Part shown: positions 15,598 to 24,476 of the stretch, piece by piece
Numbering within the stretch: position 1 is the stretch's first letter
Layout of the letters: every line of letters starts with the position of its first letter
Source: CAZJKE01 sp964546585
Lineage (GTDB): Bacteria; Planctomycetota; Phycisphaerae; Phycisphaerales; SM1A02
Length of the DNA stretch: 64,000 bases
Direction: 5' to 3'
Assembly: GCA_964546585.1 (NCBI GenBank)
Contig: CAZJKE010000008.1
Span: 9,635-73,634, forward strand
Notes under the pieces: generated by a model
Seen by the model: the letters and a program-made list of their open reading frames with translations, nothing else
Told to the model about the DNA's origin: nothing
Databases searched by the model: none
Position numbers and translations under genes: made by a program

Positions 15598-16560
15598 ATG
15601 ACCCTCCCTTGGATCGATGGCCATCTGGATCTGGCGTATCTGGAAGTCGCCGGCCGTGACCTCCTGCAACCTTGCGACGACCCCGCACTTGCCTGCATTT
15701 CCCTGCCGGATCTGGCCAGGAGCCCCGTCCGCATGGCCTTCGGCACCATATTCACGGAGCCGGGCTGCGAGGGACCATGGTGCTACGGAGATGCGGCTGA
15801 GGCGGCGTTCGCGGGACACCGGCAACTTGAAATCTACGAACGGCTGGAGAGCGTGGGGGCGGTCACCATCTTGCGGGATGGGGCGGAGATTCCACCCCCG
15901 GAGCGGCCCCTTGGCCTCATTCTGCTCATGGAGGGCGCTGATCCGATCCGCGGTCCGGAAGATGTGTCATGGTGGCGAATGCGAGGATTGCGACTGGTCG
16001 GGCTCACCTGGTCGAGCGGCACGCGGTATGCCGGAGGAAACGCCAGCGGCGAAGGCATGACTGCTGAGGGACGTGACCTGGTTTCGGCACTCGATGCATC
16101 GGGCATCATGCATGACGCATCGCACTTGTCCGATGCCGCGTTCGACGACCTGCTCGCCTGCACTGACACACGCATCGTCGCAACGCACTCCAACAGCCGC
16201 ACGGTCCTTCGCGTGGACGACCAGCGGAACCTGCGAGATGATCACGCCAAGGAGATCATCCGGCGTGGCGGCGTCATCGGGTTGAATCTGTATGCGGGTT
16301 TCCTGTCGACAGATCACGAAGTGTCAATCGACGATTGCCTGCGGCACATCATGCACTTCTGCGACCTTGCCGGTAACGCTCGCCATGTCGCACTTGGGAG
16401 TGACTTTGACGGTGGATTCACACCTGAGTACCTTCCTCGTGAACTCAACCACCCGCGGAAGTTGACTGATCTTCTCCATGCGCTTGCCAGTGCCGGCTTT
16501 GACGAGAGGGACCTTGCAGGGTTCACGCACGCCAACTGGCAACGTGCGCTTGCTTCCTGA
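15598..16560 (+). CDS. Membrane dipeptidase (peptidase family M19)
   Basis: 320-aa amidohydrolase-fold zinc dipeptidase of the renal-dipeptidase family. It shows the metal motif DGHLDLAYL at the start (family DGHxDL), the bridging Glu in LILLMEGAD, a His in DASHLSD, another in VATHSNSR, and the Asp in ALGSDFDGGF. No signal peptide is visible, so it is probably cytoplasmic and cleaves dipeptides, possibly from peptidoglycan recycling or D-amino-acid dipeptides. The start is the ATG at 15598; the frame upstream is antisense to DUF2752. Confidence 0.88.
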   Translation: MTLPWIDGHLDLAYLEVAGRDLLQPCDDPALACISLPDLARSPVRMAFGTIFTEPGCEGPWCYGDAAEAAFAGHRQLEIYERLESVGAVTILRDGAEIPPPERPLGLILLMEGADPIRGPEDVSWWRMRGLRLVGLTWSSGTRYAGGNASGEGMTAEGRDLVSALDASGIMHDASHLSDAAFDDLLACTDTRIVATHSNSRTVLRVDDQRNLRDDHAKEIIRRGGVIGLNLYAGFLSTDHEVSIDDCLRHIMHFCDLAGNARHVALGSDFDGGFTPEYLPRELNHPRKLTDLLHALASAGFDERDLAGFTHANWQRALAS

Positions 16561-16575
16561 CCGCGGGGAGGCCTG

Positions 16576-17673
16576 TCAGTTCAATGCTGTACAGAAGGGA
16601 CCACGGTGGCCATCCACCTCAACCTCAGTAAGGAGGTGCAACCGAATGCCCGAACCCTGCAAATCGGCCACGGATGCCGCATCATTCGTAAACAGATGCC
16701 GCGTCGGCGCTCGCTGCGCAGCCAACTGCACCCCGCCGCACGCCATCGCAATGAGTTCGCGATGCCGCTCAATCCAGGCTGCGACAATGCTCACCCCGCG
16801 AAGATCATCGGCACTGGCAAGCACATGTATGCCACCATCACCATCAAGGGCCAACTCCACCTCGGGCTGGTCCGGACACCGCACGGCCATCGGCACCAGC
16901 CCGGACACCTGACTGCATAAGGACGCGGCCGGCGAGGCAGCGATTGGCGCTTCCACGGGCTGGATGGGCGGCGTCGCGACCGGCTCCTCGATGGCCGCCT
17001 TCGCTGGCTCCACGGGTTCGCGCCTCAGATGATCGAACAACACTTCCACCGAATCGTTCCACGGCAGCGTCACTTCCGCCACAACTTCGCCCCCACTCCC
17101 CATCGCAGGAAGCGGAGGACCCGTGTCAATGTCTACTGACAACTGATGCCGAGCAGTCTGGACAATGCGAGACGCGGCTTCACTGGATGATCGATCCTCC
17201 GCGCCGACGATCACCAGCCGAATCGGCGTCGACATCTGCCCACCACTGGTCATGTCCTTGAGGACCCGGTAGGCCCCCACGACCGCGGCCTGATCAGCAC
17301 CGGAGAGGAGCGTCACGCGTCCCGCACCGCACGAGGACACATGTGACGGATCTGCTGCCAGCGGCTGCACAATCCAGAGCCCGGCCCGCTCTCCAACGGC
17401 CGAGCGCACATCCTCGATGCTCTGGCAATCGGCCAGCGACATGGTGCCACTACCAACAACAGCAATGTCAATCGAGTCCTCCCGCATCCGAAGAAGTACC
17501 GCCATGCCACTGCCCGCCTCCCGCACCGCATACGGCACGAGCCACAGTCCACCCTGTACTGGCAGGTGGCCGGGAATGAGAAGTTCAATCATGCCACCGA
17601 TGGCATCCGGTGTGTCATCCGTGGTCGTAAACAACTCGGCGAGCGATGCGTAGTCGTCACGGATGCCGGTCAT
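16576..17673 (-). CDS. Possible degenerate MinD/FlhG-like partner of ParA
   Basis: About 365 aa, starting at the Met at 17673, which overlaps the parA stop by 17 bases. No Walker A motif is present. A central segment, VTLLSGADQAAVVGAYRVLK followed by TPIRLVIVGAEDRSSSEA, reads like the half of MinD/FlhG ATPases after switch II (TTPEPTAITDAYxxIK...). It may therefore be a nucleotide-free pseudo-ATPase. A Pro/Ala/Glu linker near residue 230 leads to a C-terminal domain with no recognisable motif. The tight pairing with parA suggests the two act together. The family reading is inference. Confidence 0.55.
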   Translation of the reverse strand: MTGIRDDYASLAELFTTTDDTPDAIGGMIELLIPGHLPVQGGLWLVPYAVREAGSGMAVLLRMREDSIDIAVVGSGTMSLADCQSIEDVRSAVGERAGLWIVQPLAADPSHVSSCGAGRVTLLSGADQAAVVGAYRVLKDMTSGGQMSTPIRLVIVGAEDRSSSEAASRIVQTARHQLSVDIDTGPPLPAMGSGGEVVAEVTLPWNDSVEVLFDHLRREPVEPAKAAIEEPVATPPIQPVEAPIAASPAASLCSQVSGLVPMAVRCPDQPEVELALDGDGGIHVLASADDLRGVSIVAAWIERHRELIAMACGGVQLAAQRAPTRHLFTNDAASVADLQGSGIRLHLLTEVEVDGHRGPFCTALN

Positions 17674-18595
17674 TGCGCTCCTGCTCCGGTGCAATTCTCG
17701 CAAGCACTGATCGATCGGGACGCTCCGTCGACCGCACGCTGAACTGCTCCATCCGCCGAGCGATCTCAGCGGCACGCCCCTCCGTTCCTCTAGCCTCGAC
17801 ATGCACAATTGGCTGGGGCGGACGCCCTATGTCCTCCAACCAGTCAGCGAGATGTTCGAAATCCCGCTCGGCCTCACTCCCAGGTGCGAATTCGATCACC
17901 GGCTGCCCGAAACTGACGGCCTCTCTGAGCGTTTCGTGTTCCCGAATGATGACCGGCGCAACCTCGTCACCAAACGACTCGTGAAGTCTCTGCAAGAGCG
18001 TCCTCGCAAGCGGGGACGGTCGGTGCAACGACGGCAGGATGTGACACGGAATGTGTCTGCCAACGCGGGCAATCGACGCCGCAATCGTCTTCCGCTGCCG
18101 TCTTGCACCTCGCAGCGAAAAGTAGCCCGTCTCCACCGGCACAATCGCCTCCGTTGCCGCCCGCAGCGCATTGAAGGTCAACAGGCCGATGTTCGGCGGG
18201 CAGTCAATGAAGCAGTAGTCGAATCTACCATGCATCACACCCAGCAAACTCTCAAGGCGACGGTCTCGGTCCGGCATGCTGTGCAGGCCGCCGCCGGGTG
18301 CCTCCAGCGCCGTCAGCATCATCGTGCTCGGGGCAAGGTCGAGATTCCGGTTGACTTGCCAAAGCAGCGACGTCACATCGAGCGATGCATGATCGGCCAC
18401 AAGCGCGTCGCCGACGCTCACATCGATGCGTTCCTCGGGAACGCCCAGACCCGCCGCGCAATGCGACTGGGGGTCCATGTCGATGAGCAGGGTCCGAATC
18501 CCACGCTTCGCAGCGACAGCCGCCAGGTTTATGGCTGTTGTGGTCTTCCCGCAGCCGCCTTTCTGATTGACGATGGCGAAGACGCGCACAATCAT
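17657..18595 (-). CDS. ParA-family partitioning ATPase
   Basis: 312-aa ATPase of the ParA/MinD class. It has the deviant Walker A KGGCGKTTTAINLAA at residues ~12-26, Walker A' LLIDMDPQSH and switch II region FIDCPPNIGLLTFNAL. ParA proteins form ATP-dependent dimers on DNA or membrane that position cargo. A C-terminal extension of ~60 residues (after EHLADWLEDIG) is basic and unusual. No ParB or parS site is nearby, so it is probably not the chromosome-segregation ParA but a cargo-positioning orphan working with the overlapping downstream gene. Confidence 0.88.
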   Translation of the reverse strand: MIVRVFAIVNQKGGCGKTTTAINLAAVAAKRGIRTLLIDMDPQSHCAAGLGVPEERIDVSVGDALVADHASLDVTSLLWQVNRNLDLAPSTMMLTALEAPGGGLHSMPDRDRRLESLLGVMHGRFDYCFIDCPPNIGLLTFNALRAATEAIVPVETGYFSLRGARRQRKTIAASIARVGRHIPCHILPSLHRPSPLARTLLQRLHESFGDEVAPVIIREHETLREAVSFGQPVIEFAPGSEAERDFEHLADWLEDIGRPPQPIVHVEARGTEGRAAEIARRMEQFSVRSTERPDRSVLARIAPEQERNDRHP

Positions 18596-18673
18596 CCTCT
18601 CTTGTTACGGGCTGCGAGACGACGCACGCCCTCCGCCCCGTTTATCGGAACCTCAAGGGCAACCGCTTGAAAC

Positions 18674-20173
18674 TCAGGGCCGCACCGCCTCATACAGCCT
18701 CGCCCACCGCGGTAGAGAAGACTCGCCGCCGTCCGGTCGGAGCCGCTCCTGGTAGAGCAGGCGAACCTGCCACTTCGCTCCCATTTCTTCGGGCAATTCC
18801 GCCACTGATTCCCCCTCGCCAGAGGCGATGAAGAGGCGGCTCAGCGGCATGCTGGCGATCTCCGCCGTGGTGGCTCGCCGATCGATCCCCCCGCCAAGGA
18901 CCTCCGGAAGATGGGTCCCACCAAGGCGGACCAGATACAGCGGCTCGTCCTGAATCATCTGGTCAACGTGCGAGGCAAACCTCGAAAGACCGGGCCCGAA
19001 CATGGGTGAAGGTGCTGATGACTGGCGAGCATTCGTCAGCGCCATCGTTCCCAACACGGCAACCGCCGCGACCGGTACTGCCACGCGGCCAATACGCCGC
19101 CACCAAGGTGCCTGCAACAACGTCCAAGCAACCAGCAGCGATGCCGGGGCATACATGGACGCAATGTAATCTGCCCGCTTGCCCGCGCTCAGCGAAAAGA
19201 ACACGATGATCACACCACCGTAGATGCACGCGCTCCGAAGCAATCGGATCAGTGGCTGTGTGCGATCGGCCCGCCACAACGCACCAATCCCTGCGATCGC
19301 CACGATCGACCAGGGTAGAAATCGCACCACCGCGTAGAAAGGCATGTGGAACAACCCAAGTACCAGATCCACCGGGCCTCGAACGCTGCCCTCCGGGCCA
19401 GTTCCGGTCACGCGGCCGTAGATCTCGTTGAACCAGAGTTCATCACGAAGATGACCCGCGTCGATCCACCAGACCCCAACGATCCAACTGGCCGCCACGA
19501 GCACCACTGCAGGAACCCCGATGGACCAGCAAAGTCTTGCCGCGTCCGACCAGGATGTGCCGCCCCATCGGGCCATCGCCGGCACTGCCAGCATCAGTGC
19601 AAGAACCGGCGGTCCCTTGGCCAGCACGGCGCCTGCGGCTGCGATCCAGAAGGCAGCGATGAGCCAGCGGCGGCGCGCGCCACACACCGGAAACAACAAC
19701 ACCATCGTCGCCGACAACCATCCAACATCCAACAGCAGCGTCAGCACCATGTCCGGACGCGCCAGGTAACCAAGTTTGAACATCGGATAGCAACACACCA
19801 ACACGATGCCAGCGATCGAGCCGAGCATTCGGCGTGGCGTGTCCAACCGGTTTCCGACAACCACGACCATCAGCCACAGGAGCAGGAGCGCGGTGATGCT
19901 GGGCACCTTGTGGGCAAGATCGGAAACCGGCCCGAAGATCGTGACCGACGGTACGGCCAGCCAGTTGTACAGCGGCGGCTTGGTTGCGGCGTGGCCATTG
20001 GGCTCGCGAGGGAGAATCCAGTGCTCGCCTCCGTGGGCAACGATGTCGATCGTGTAGGCAATGGTCCGCGGCTGGGTCTGGTCCCAGAGATCCGACGGGC
20101 CAAGTACCCGGGCGAGAACCACTGCACAGAGGGCCGCAATCGATGCGACGATCCACCACCGCCGCTCGCTCAC
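18674..20173 (-). CDS. GT39/ArnT-like membrane glycosyltransferase
   Basis: About 499-aa polytopic membrane enzyme with roughly ten hydrophobic segments. The first periplasmic loop carries DLWDQTQPRTIAYTIDIV and the motif GHAATKPPLYNWL, typical of the polyprenol-phosphate-sugar transferases (PMT/ArnT). It would transfer a sugar from a lipid carrier to lipid A or a protein. I place the start at the GTG at 20173, giving a GTGA overlap with aroB; an ATG at 20197 (MAGGRGARV) is the alternative. The C-terminal ~120 residues are a soluble domain. Confidence 0.82.
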   Translation of the reverse strand: MSERRWWIVASIAALCAVVLARVLGPSDLWDQTQPRTIAYTIDIVAHGGEHWILPREPNGHAATKPPLYNWLAVPSVTIFGPVSDLAHKVPSITALLLLWLMVVVVGNRLDTPRRMLGSIAGIVLVCCYPMFKLGYLARPDMVLTLLLDVGWLSATMVLLFPVCGARRRWLIAAFWIAAAGAVLAKGPPVLALMLAVPAMARWGGTSWSDAARLCWSIGVPAVVLVAASWIVGVWWIDAGHLRDELWFNEIYGRVTGTGPEGSVRGPVDLVLGLFHMPFYAVVRFLPWSIVAIAGIGALWRADRTQPLIRLLRSACIYGGVIIVFFSLSAGKRADYIASMYAPASLLVAWTLLQAPWWRRIGRVAVPVAAVAVLGTMALTNARQSSAPSPMFGPGLSRFASHVDQMIQDEPLYLVRLGGTHLPEVLGGGIDRRATTAEIASMPLSRLFIASGEGESVAELPEEMGAKWQVRLLYQERLRPDGGESSLPRWARLYEAVRP

Positions 20174-21294
20174 GCGAGCGCCCCGACCGCCTGCCACGCT
20201 GCCTCGATACCACGGGCGAGCGAAGACGCTTGACTCGCGTCAACAAGTTCGACACCACACACGCCAGGAAGCGCAACGCGGAGTTCGCCGCCTCTGGTCT
20301 TCTTGTCCATCGCCATGAGCGCGGCGAGATCCCTCGCCGGAACAGGCTGCGGCACTTCGGTCGGTAATCCCATTGACGAAAGCAGCGATGCAACGCGGTC
20401 CGCCATTTCCGCAGGCAGCAGATCCAGTTCGACACCGCAGGCCGCAGCGGCGACCAGCCCGATCGATACGGCTTCGCCGTGCATCAAGTCCAGCTCCTTC
20501 ATGGGCTCGATAGCATGACCAAAGGTGTGGCCGAGATTGAGGACTTCTCTCTTTCCAGACTCCCGCTCATCGGAAGCGACGATGTCCGCCTTGATCGATG
20601 CACTTCGGGTCACAAGGTCTATCAAACATGCTGTGTCCCTGTCCAGAATCGCCGTGACATGGTTCTCCAGGAATGCCATGAGACCATTGTCGCCGAGCAT
20701 CGCGTGTTTGACGCACTCGGCGAGACCGCAGCGAAACTGCCGGTCGTCAAGCGTAGAGAGCGTGTCGACATCCGCTACTACCAACTTCGGTTGCCAGAAT
20801 GCACCGGCCATGTTCTTCGCCATTGCCGTCGATGCGTCCCCACGCGACACCGGTAGATTGATTCCTGTCTTGCCGCCGATTGAGGCGTCCACCATCGCCA
20901 GGAGCGTGGTAGGTACCTGCATCAGCGGAACGCCGCGCATGAAGGTCGCTGCGGCGAAACCCGCCAGGTCGCCCGTAATGCCGCCGCCCATGGCAATGAC
21001 AGGCGTCGAACGATCACACCCCGCATCCAACATCGCCGTCCAGATCGCCTGCACCGCCTGGGTGCTCTTTCGTTCCTCCCTCGCCAAGACGTCGCAGGAT
21101 GCCACATCGAAGTGTCCGTTCAACGCCGCCTCCGCAACCGGACCATGTGTGTCGAGGATGGCCGTATCGATGGCCAGAAGGCAGGCCTGGGCGGCGGCCC
21201 GATTCGCGGTCAAAGCACCAAGGTCCTTCAGGATTCCCGAGGCAACGAGAATCTCGTAGGACCGCTCGCCCAGATGCACTGGCACGCACTTCAC
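20170..21294 (-). CDS. aroB: 3-Dehydroquinate synthase
   Basis: 374-aa NAD- and metal-dependent enzyme, second step of the shikimate pathway. Motifs in order: MGGGITGDLAGFAAATFMRG (NAD-binding), QVPTTLLAMVDASIGGKTGI, the metal-ligand region GLAECVKHAML, and NLGHTFGHAIE with two His ligands. The length is normal. It is coupled at both ends: ATGA with the upstream membrane protein and GTGA with the GT39 gene downstream. Confidence 0.95.
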   Translation of the reverse strand: MKCVPVHLGERSYEILVASGILKDLGALTANRAAAQACLLAIDTAILDTHGPVAEAALNGHFDVASCDVLAREERKSTQAVQAIWTAMLDAGCDRSTPVIAMGGGITGDLAGFAAATFMRGVPLMQVPTTLLAMVDASIGGKTGINLPVSRGDASTAMAKNMAGAFWQPKLVVADVDTLSTLDDRQFRCGLAECVKHAMLGDNGLMAFLENHVTAILDRDTACLIDLVTRSASIKADIVASDERESGKREVLNLGHTFGHAIEPMKELDLMHGEAVSIGLVAAAACGVELDLLPAEMADRVASLLSSMGLPTEVPQPVPARDLAALMAMDKKTRGGELRVALPGVCGVELVDASQASSLARGIEAAWQAVGALA

Positions 21295-22013
21295 AAATCG
21301 GCCCCCGCGCGAGTGTGGAGTTCGGCAAGCGCATCGGCCGGATCATCCGGCAGTTCGGTACATGCATCCTCGGCGGCGTTCATCACATCCCCGCTGGTCC
21401 AAGGTACTCGCACGCGGCGGGGTTTCTTCGCTCGGCGCGACCATGCAAGAACCAACATGAAGAGTGTGAACGCTGACACCATGGCCAGCGGCACAACCCA
21501 GCCAAGTGGCGGCAAGGTGCTTCCGCCGGTTGTGGCAAGGGCGCCAGCCGGGGCGACAAAGGCGGCGAAGGGACGCTCGACCCCATCGCGACCTCGAAGT
21601 GTCATCACCTTGTAGAAGCGGCCGGGCACCTGCACAAAGCCACCCAGCGGCATCGCGTCTTCCCCCGCATCGACGACATACACGGCCATGGCAGTGTCAC
21701 CATCACGCACAAACCACTCCACCACATCGCCCCAGGGAGAACCGAGGCGATGCTGCTGCTCGAGGTGTCCCGCGACCGTCACCAAGTCACCGCGAAAGGC
21801 CGCCGGATCGCTGATCATGGCATGTACATTGGCAGCCGGCGCTTCTTCGTTCCCTTTCGGCCAGCGTCGAACATGGTCGACCAGCGCCGCAAAGCCCTCG
21901 TCCCGCGAGTCAACGCCATCCTTCACCGCTGAGAGTCGCTGCCACTCCCCCTCGCTCAAAGGCGGGATAGCCATCGCCATCTGCATCACCACAACAACAG
22001 CGACTTCGAACAT
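21291..22013 (-). CDS. Membrane-anchored protein of unknown function
   Basis: About 240 aa. The N-terminus at 22013 (MFEVAVVVVMQMAMAIPPL) looks like a signal peptide. The mature domain up to residue ~150 has alternating strands such as GDLVTVAGHLEQQHRLG and AMAVYVVDAG, like a small OB-fold or beta-barrel domain. One transmembrane helix (PLGWVVPLAMVSAFTLFMLV) and a basic cytoplasmic tail follow. It overlaps aroB by 4 bases. I do not recognise the family; the pairing with aroB is probably just operon packing. Confidence 0.65.
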   Translation of the reverse strand: MFEVAVVVVMQMAMAIPPLSEGEWQRLSAVKDGVDSRDEGFAALVDHVRRWPKGNEEAPAANVHAMISDPAAFRGDLVTVAGHLEQQHRLGSPWGDVVEWFVRDGDTAMAVYVVDAGEDAMPLGGFVQVPGRFYKVMTLRGRDGVERPFAAFVAPAGALATTGGSTLPPLGWVVPLAMVSAFTLFMLVLAWSRRAKKPRRVRVPWTSGDVMNAAEDACTELPDDPADALAELHTRAGADL

Positions 22014-22072
22014 GTTTGGAGGATACCGCACCCCTTGTGAACCGGAGTGGTATCATCCCCCGCCTTGGGTCA

Positions 22073-22147
22073 GACCCCATCGTCTAGTCAGGTCTAGGAC
22101 ATCAGGTTTTCATCCTGAAGACAGGGGTTCGAATCCCCTTGGGGTCG
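22073..22147 (+). tRNA. tRNA-Glu (UUC)
   Basis: A full cloverleaf: acceptor arms GACCCCA and TGGGGTC pair perfectly, the anticodon stem TCAGG/CCTGA closes loop TTTTCAT with anticodon TTC at 22109-22111, and the T-arm has GGGGTTCGAATCCCC. The CCA end is not encoded. A TATCAT element 16 bp upstream (22051-22056) may be its -10 box; the same hexamer stands 15 bp before tRNA-Ala at 63754. Confidence 0.97.
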
Positions 22148-22223
22148 TTGGAATCACAGTCCCCTCTCCAGAGCCGGAGAGGGATTCAGCCTCCACACAG
22201 CGCACCCCCCGGAGACGGCAACC

Positions 22224-22844
22224 ATGCCCCTCATCCCCACGCTCCTTCTTGCAGCCACAACCACCACTGCGGATCCCGCCGGCCTGCTCGCCGCCGCCTC
22301 ACCTGACCTCCCCTCGATGGCCGCATTGGTCGCCCAGACGGCAGCCCCCGAAACCGAGGAACCGGCGGTCGGCTGGGGAACCAGGGACTCATGGCGATGG
22401 GCGATTCACGGCGGATATGCCTGGGATGTCAAGCGAAGTGAGAACACGCTGGGTCTCATCGGTGTCGAGTTCGACTACTTCCTTGAGGACAACCTCAGCC
22501 TCGACTTCGGATTCAACGTCCTCGGTGTGGATCAGCGAGGCGACAACGCAACTGGCGCAAACTTCACGCTGCAGTTGCGGTGGCACTTCGCGGCAAGAGA
22601 AGATTGGTCAATGTTCATCGAAGGCGGAGCAGGTCTCTTGTGGACAAGCGAAAATGTGCCGATTGGCGGCTCGGAGTTCAACTTCACCCCGCAGGCTGGC
22701 CTTGGCATGTCAATTGACGCGGGCTCCCAACGACGATGGCTCATCGGCGTCCGCTGGCATCACATCTCCAACGCCAGCCTCTACGACACCAATCCAGGCC
22801 GCGACAGCATCATGCTATGGACCGGATTGAGTTTTCCGTTTTGA
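22224..22844 (+). CDS. PagL-like lipid A deacylase (acyloxyacyl hydrolase family)
   Basis: 206-aa predicted outer-membrane beta-barrel. The N-terminal ~35 residues look like an export signal; the rest alternates strands with aromatic girdles (WRWAIHGGYAWD, LSLDFGFNVLG, FTLQLRWHFAA, SMFIEGGAGLLW). The PagL catalytic signature is present as WHHISNASLYDTNPGRDS, with the His and Ser of the His-Ser(-Glu) triad, ending on a barrel strand with a terminal Phe (GLSFPF). PagL removes the 3-O acyl chain from lipid A. This implies a lipopolysaccharide outer membrane in this organism. Confidence 0.8.
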   Translation: MPLIPTLLLAATTTTADPAGLLAAASPDLPSMAALVAQTAAPETEEPAVGWGTRDSWRWAIHGGYAWDVKRSENTLGLIGVEFDYFLEDNLSLDFGFNVLGVDQRGDNATGANFTLQLRWHFAAREDWSMFIEGGAGLLWTSENVPIGGSEFNFTPQAGLGMSIDAGSQRRWLIGVRWHHISNASLYDTNPGRDSIMLWTGLSFPF

Positions 22845-22846
22845 GA

Positions 22847-22860
22847 GGTGTCGGACAGCC
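22847..22860. repeat. Imperfect REP-like palindrome between convergent genes
   Basis: GGTGTC-G-GACAGCC is a near copy of the GGTGTCnGACACC palindrome at 29215. It fills the space between the stops of the PagL-like gene and fabF and may act as a bidirectional terminator. Confidence 0.4.
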
Positions 22861-24113
22861 TACTCCGCGCGGCCAAACACGATCGACACATTGTGTCCAC
22901 CGAAACCGAACGAGTTGTTGAGTGCAATGGACACATCGCGTTCCTGCGCCTCGTGTGCAACAAAGTCCAGATCGAATCCATCATCGGGATTGTCCAGGTT
23001 GATTGTTGGCGGCAGAGTGCCGTGATAGAGCGCTTTGACAACCGCCATTGATTCCAGACCACCCGCAGCACCAAGTGTGTGCCCGGTCGTCGACTTGGTC
23101 GAACTCATGGCCAGCGATGACGCATGATCGCCAAACAGCCCCTTGACAGCGGTCACCTCCGCGGCATCCCCGAGCGGTGTCGAAGTGCCATGGGCGTTGA
23201 TGTACCCGACTTCTTCGCGTTGCACACCGGCACTCTTGAGAGCGATCTTCATGGCCATGCGGGCGCCAGTGCCTTCTTCGTCCGGAGCGGCGATATGCCC
23301 GGCATCGCCGGTCAGTCCGTAGCCGAGAATCTCGGCATAGATGTTCGCGCCGCGAGCCTTGGCATGCTCCAACTCCTCGATGGCCAATACCGCTGCACCT
23401 TCCGCAAGCACGAAGCCATCGCGATCACGGTCAAATGGGCGGGACGCCCGCGTCGGTTCATCGCACCTGCGAGACAGCGCCTTCATCGCGGTAAATGATC
23501 CTATGCAGACCGGTGAAACCGCTGCTTCCGCGCCGCCCGCGAGAATGAAGTCCGCTTGATTGCCCGCGATAAATGAATACGCCTCCGCAATGGCATGGCC
23601 GCCTGTTGCACAGGCGGTTGCAGGAGCCGAGTTCACGCCACGAAGATTGAACCTGATGGAAACGTTCCCGGCGCAGGCGTTCACCATCAGCCGCGGCACT
23701 GTAAATGGACTCATGCGACGCACGCCGCGATGCAGGAGCGTGCCGTGTCCCTGCTCGAATGTCTGAATGCCTCCGATGCCCGAGCCGATGACAACACCGC
23801 GGCGATAGGGGTCACCATGTTCGATGTCCAGCCCGCAATCCTCCATCGCCTCGATTGCAGCCCAGAGGCCCAGTAAAGAAAACCTGTCAGATCGCTTGAT
23901 GTCCGTTCGGTCGAGTTTCTCGGTCGGGTCCCAATCGCGTGCTTCGCCGGCAATTGTCACCAGCCACTGGTCATCCTGCTCGAAACAGGTGATGGGGCCA
24001 ATGCCCGACCGACCTTGAATCAGGCCATCCCAGGTGGTTGCAACATCATTGCCGAGGTCGGTTATGACACCGAGCCCGGTCACGACGACACGGCGTTGTC
24101 CGGAACTGGACAT
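22860..24113 (-). CDS. fabF: 3-Oxoacyl-ACP synthase II
   Basis: 417-aa condensing enzyme for fatty-acid chain elongation. The thiolase-fold active site is complete: Cys in TACATGGHAIAEAY (SAPATACATGG context), His in NAHGTSTPLGDA, Lys and second His in KSTTGHTLGAAGG. The length is typical. It is last in the rpmF-to-fabF operon, 41 bp after acpP. Confidence 0.96.
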   Translation of the reverse strand: MSSSGQRRVVVTGLGVITDLGNDVATTWDGLIQGRSGIGPITCFEQDDQWLVTIAGEARDWDPTEKLDRTDIKRSDRFSLLGLWAAIEAMEDCGLDIEHGDPYRRGVVIGSGIGGIQTFEQGHGTLLHRGVRRMSPFTVPRLMVNACAGNVSIRFNLRGVNSAPATACATGGHAIAEAYSFIAGNQADFILAGGAEAAVSPVCIGSFTAMKALSRRCDEPTRASRPFDRDRDGFVLAEGAAVLAIEELEHAKARGANIYAEILGYGLTGDAGHIAAPDEEGTGARMAMKIALKSAGVQREEVGYINAHGTSTPLGDAAEVTAVKGLFGDHASSLAMSSTKSTTGHTLGAAGGLESMAVVKALYHGTLPPTINLDNPDDGFDLDFVAHEAQERDVSIALNNSFGFGGHNVSIVFGRAE

Positions 24114-24154
24114 GGATCAGTGCTGGCCAGCGGTGGTGAAGACCGCTGGTGCGC

Positions 24155-24403
24155 TCAGTCGCCCTTGGAGTGCCCGAGCACGAACTCGATGGCCTGACCC
24201 ACCGTTTGAATCTTCTCGGCTTCCTCATCAGGAATCGATGTCGAGAAGACATCCTCAAGCTCCATCACGAGCTCGACGGTGTCAAGGCTGTCGGCGTTGA
24301 GGTCGTTGGTAAAACTGGACTCTCGCGTAATGTCGCCTTTGTCCACGCCGAGCTGCTGGGCAACCAGGTCCATTACCTTGGCTTCAATTTCGGCTTCCGT
24401 CAC
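24155..24403 (-). CDS. acpP: Acyl carrier protein
   Basis: 82-aa acidic four-helix protein that carries acyl chains on phosphopantetheine. The attachment Ser is in NADSLDTVELVMELED. Charge and length are standard. It lies between fabG (73-bp gap) and fabF (41-bp gap); the relatively wide gap before it may hold an internal signal for higher acpP expression, but I see no clear promoter. Confidence 0.96.
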   Translation of the reverse strand: MTEAEIEAKVMDLVAQQLGVDKGDITRESSFTNDLNADSLDTVELVMELEDVFSTSIPDEEAEKIQTVGQAIEFVLGHSKGD

Positions 24404-24476
24404 GATCAGGGTCTCCTTGGGGCCCCATACTGGGGGGTTCGGGCACTATATCCGCTCCGCGGCTCTGCCGCACGTT

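Noticed and set aside
14402..15688. 428-aa fused frame covering DUF2752 and a lipoprotein
   Set aside because: The N-terminal part is an out-of-frame reading of DUF2752; the true lipoprotein starts at 15088 with its own signal peptide.
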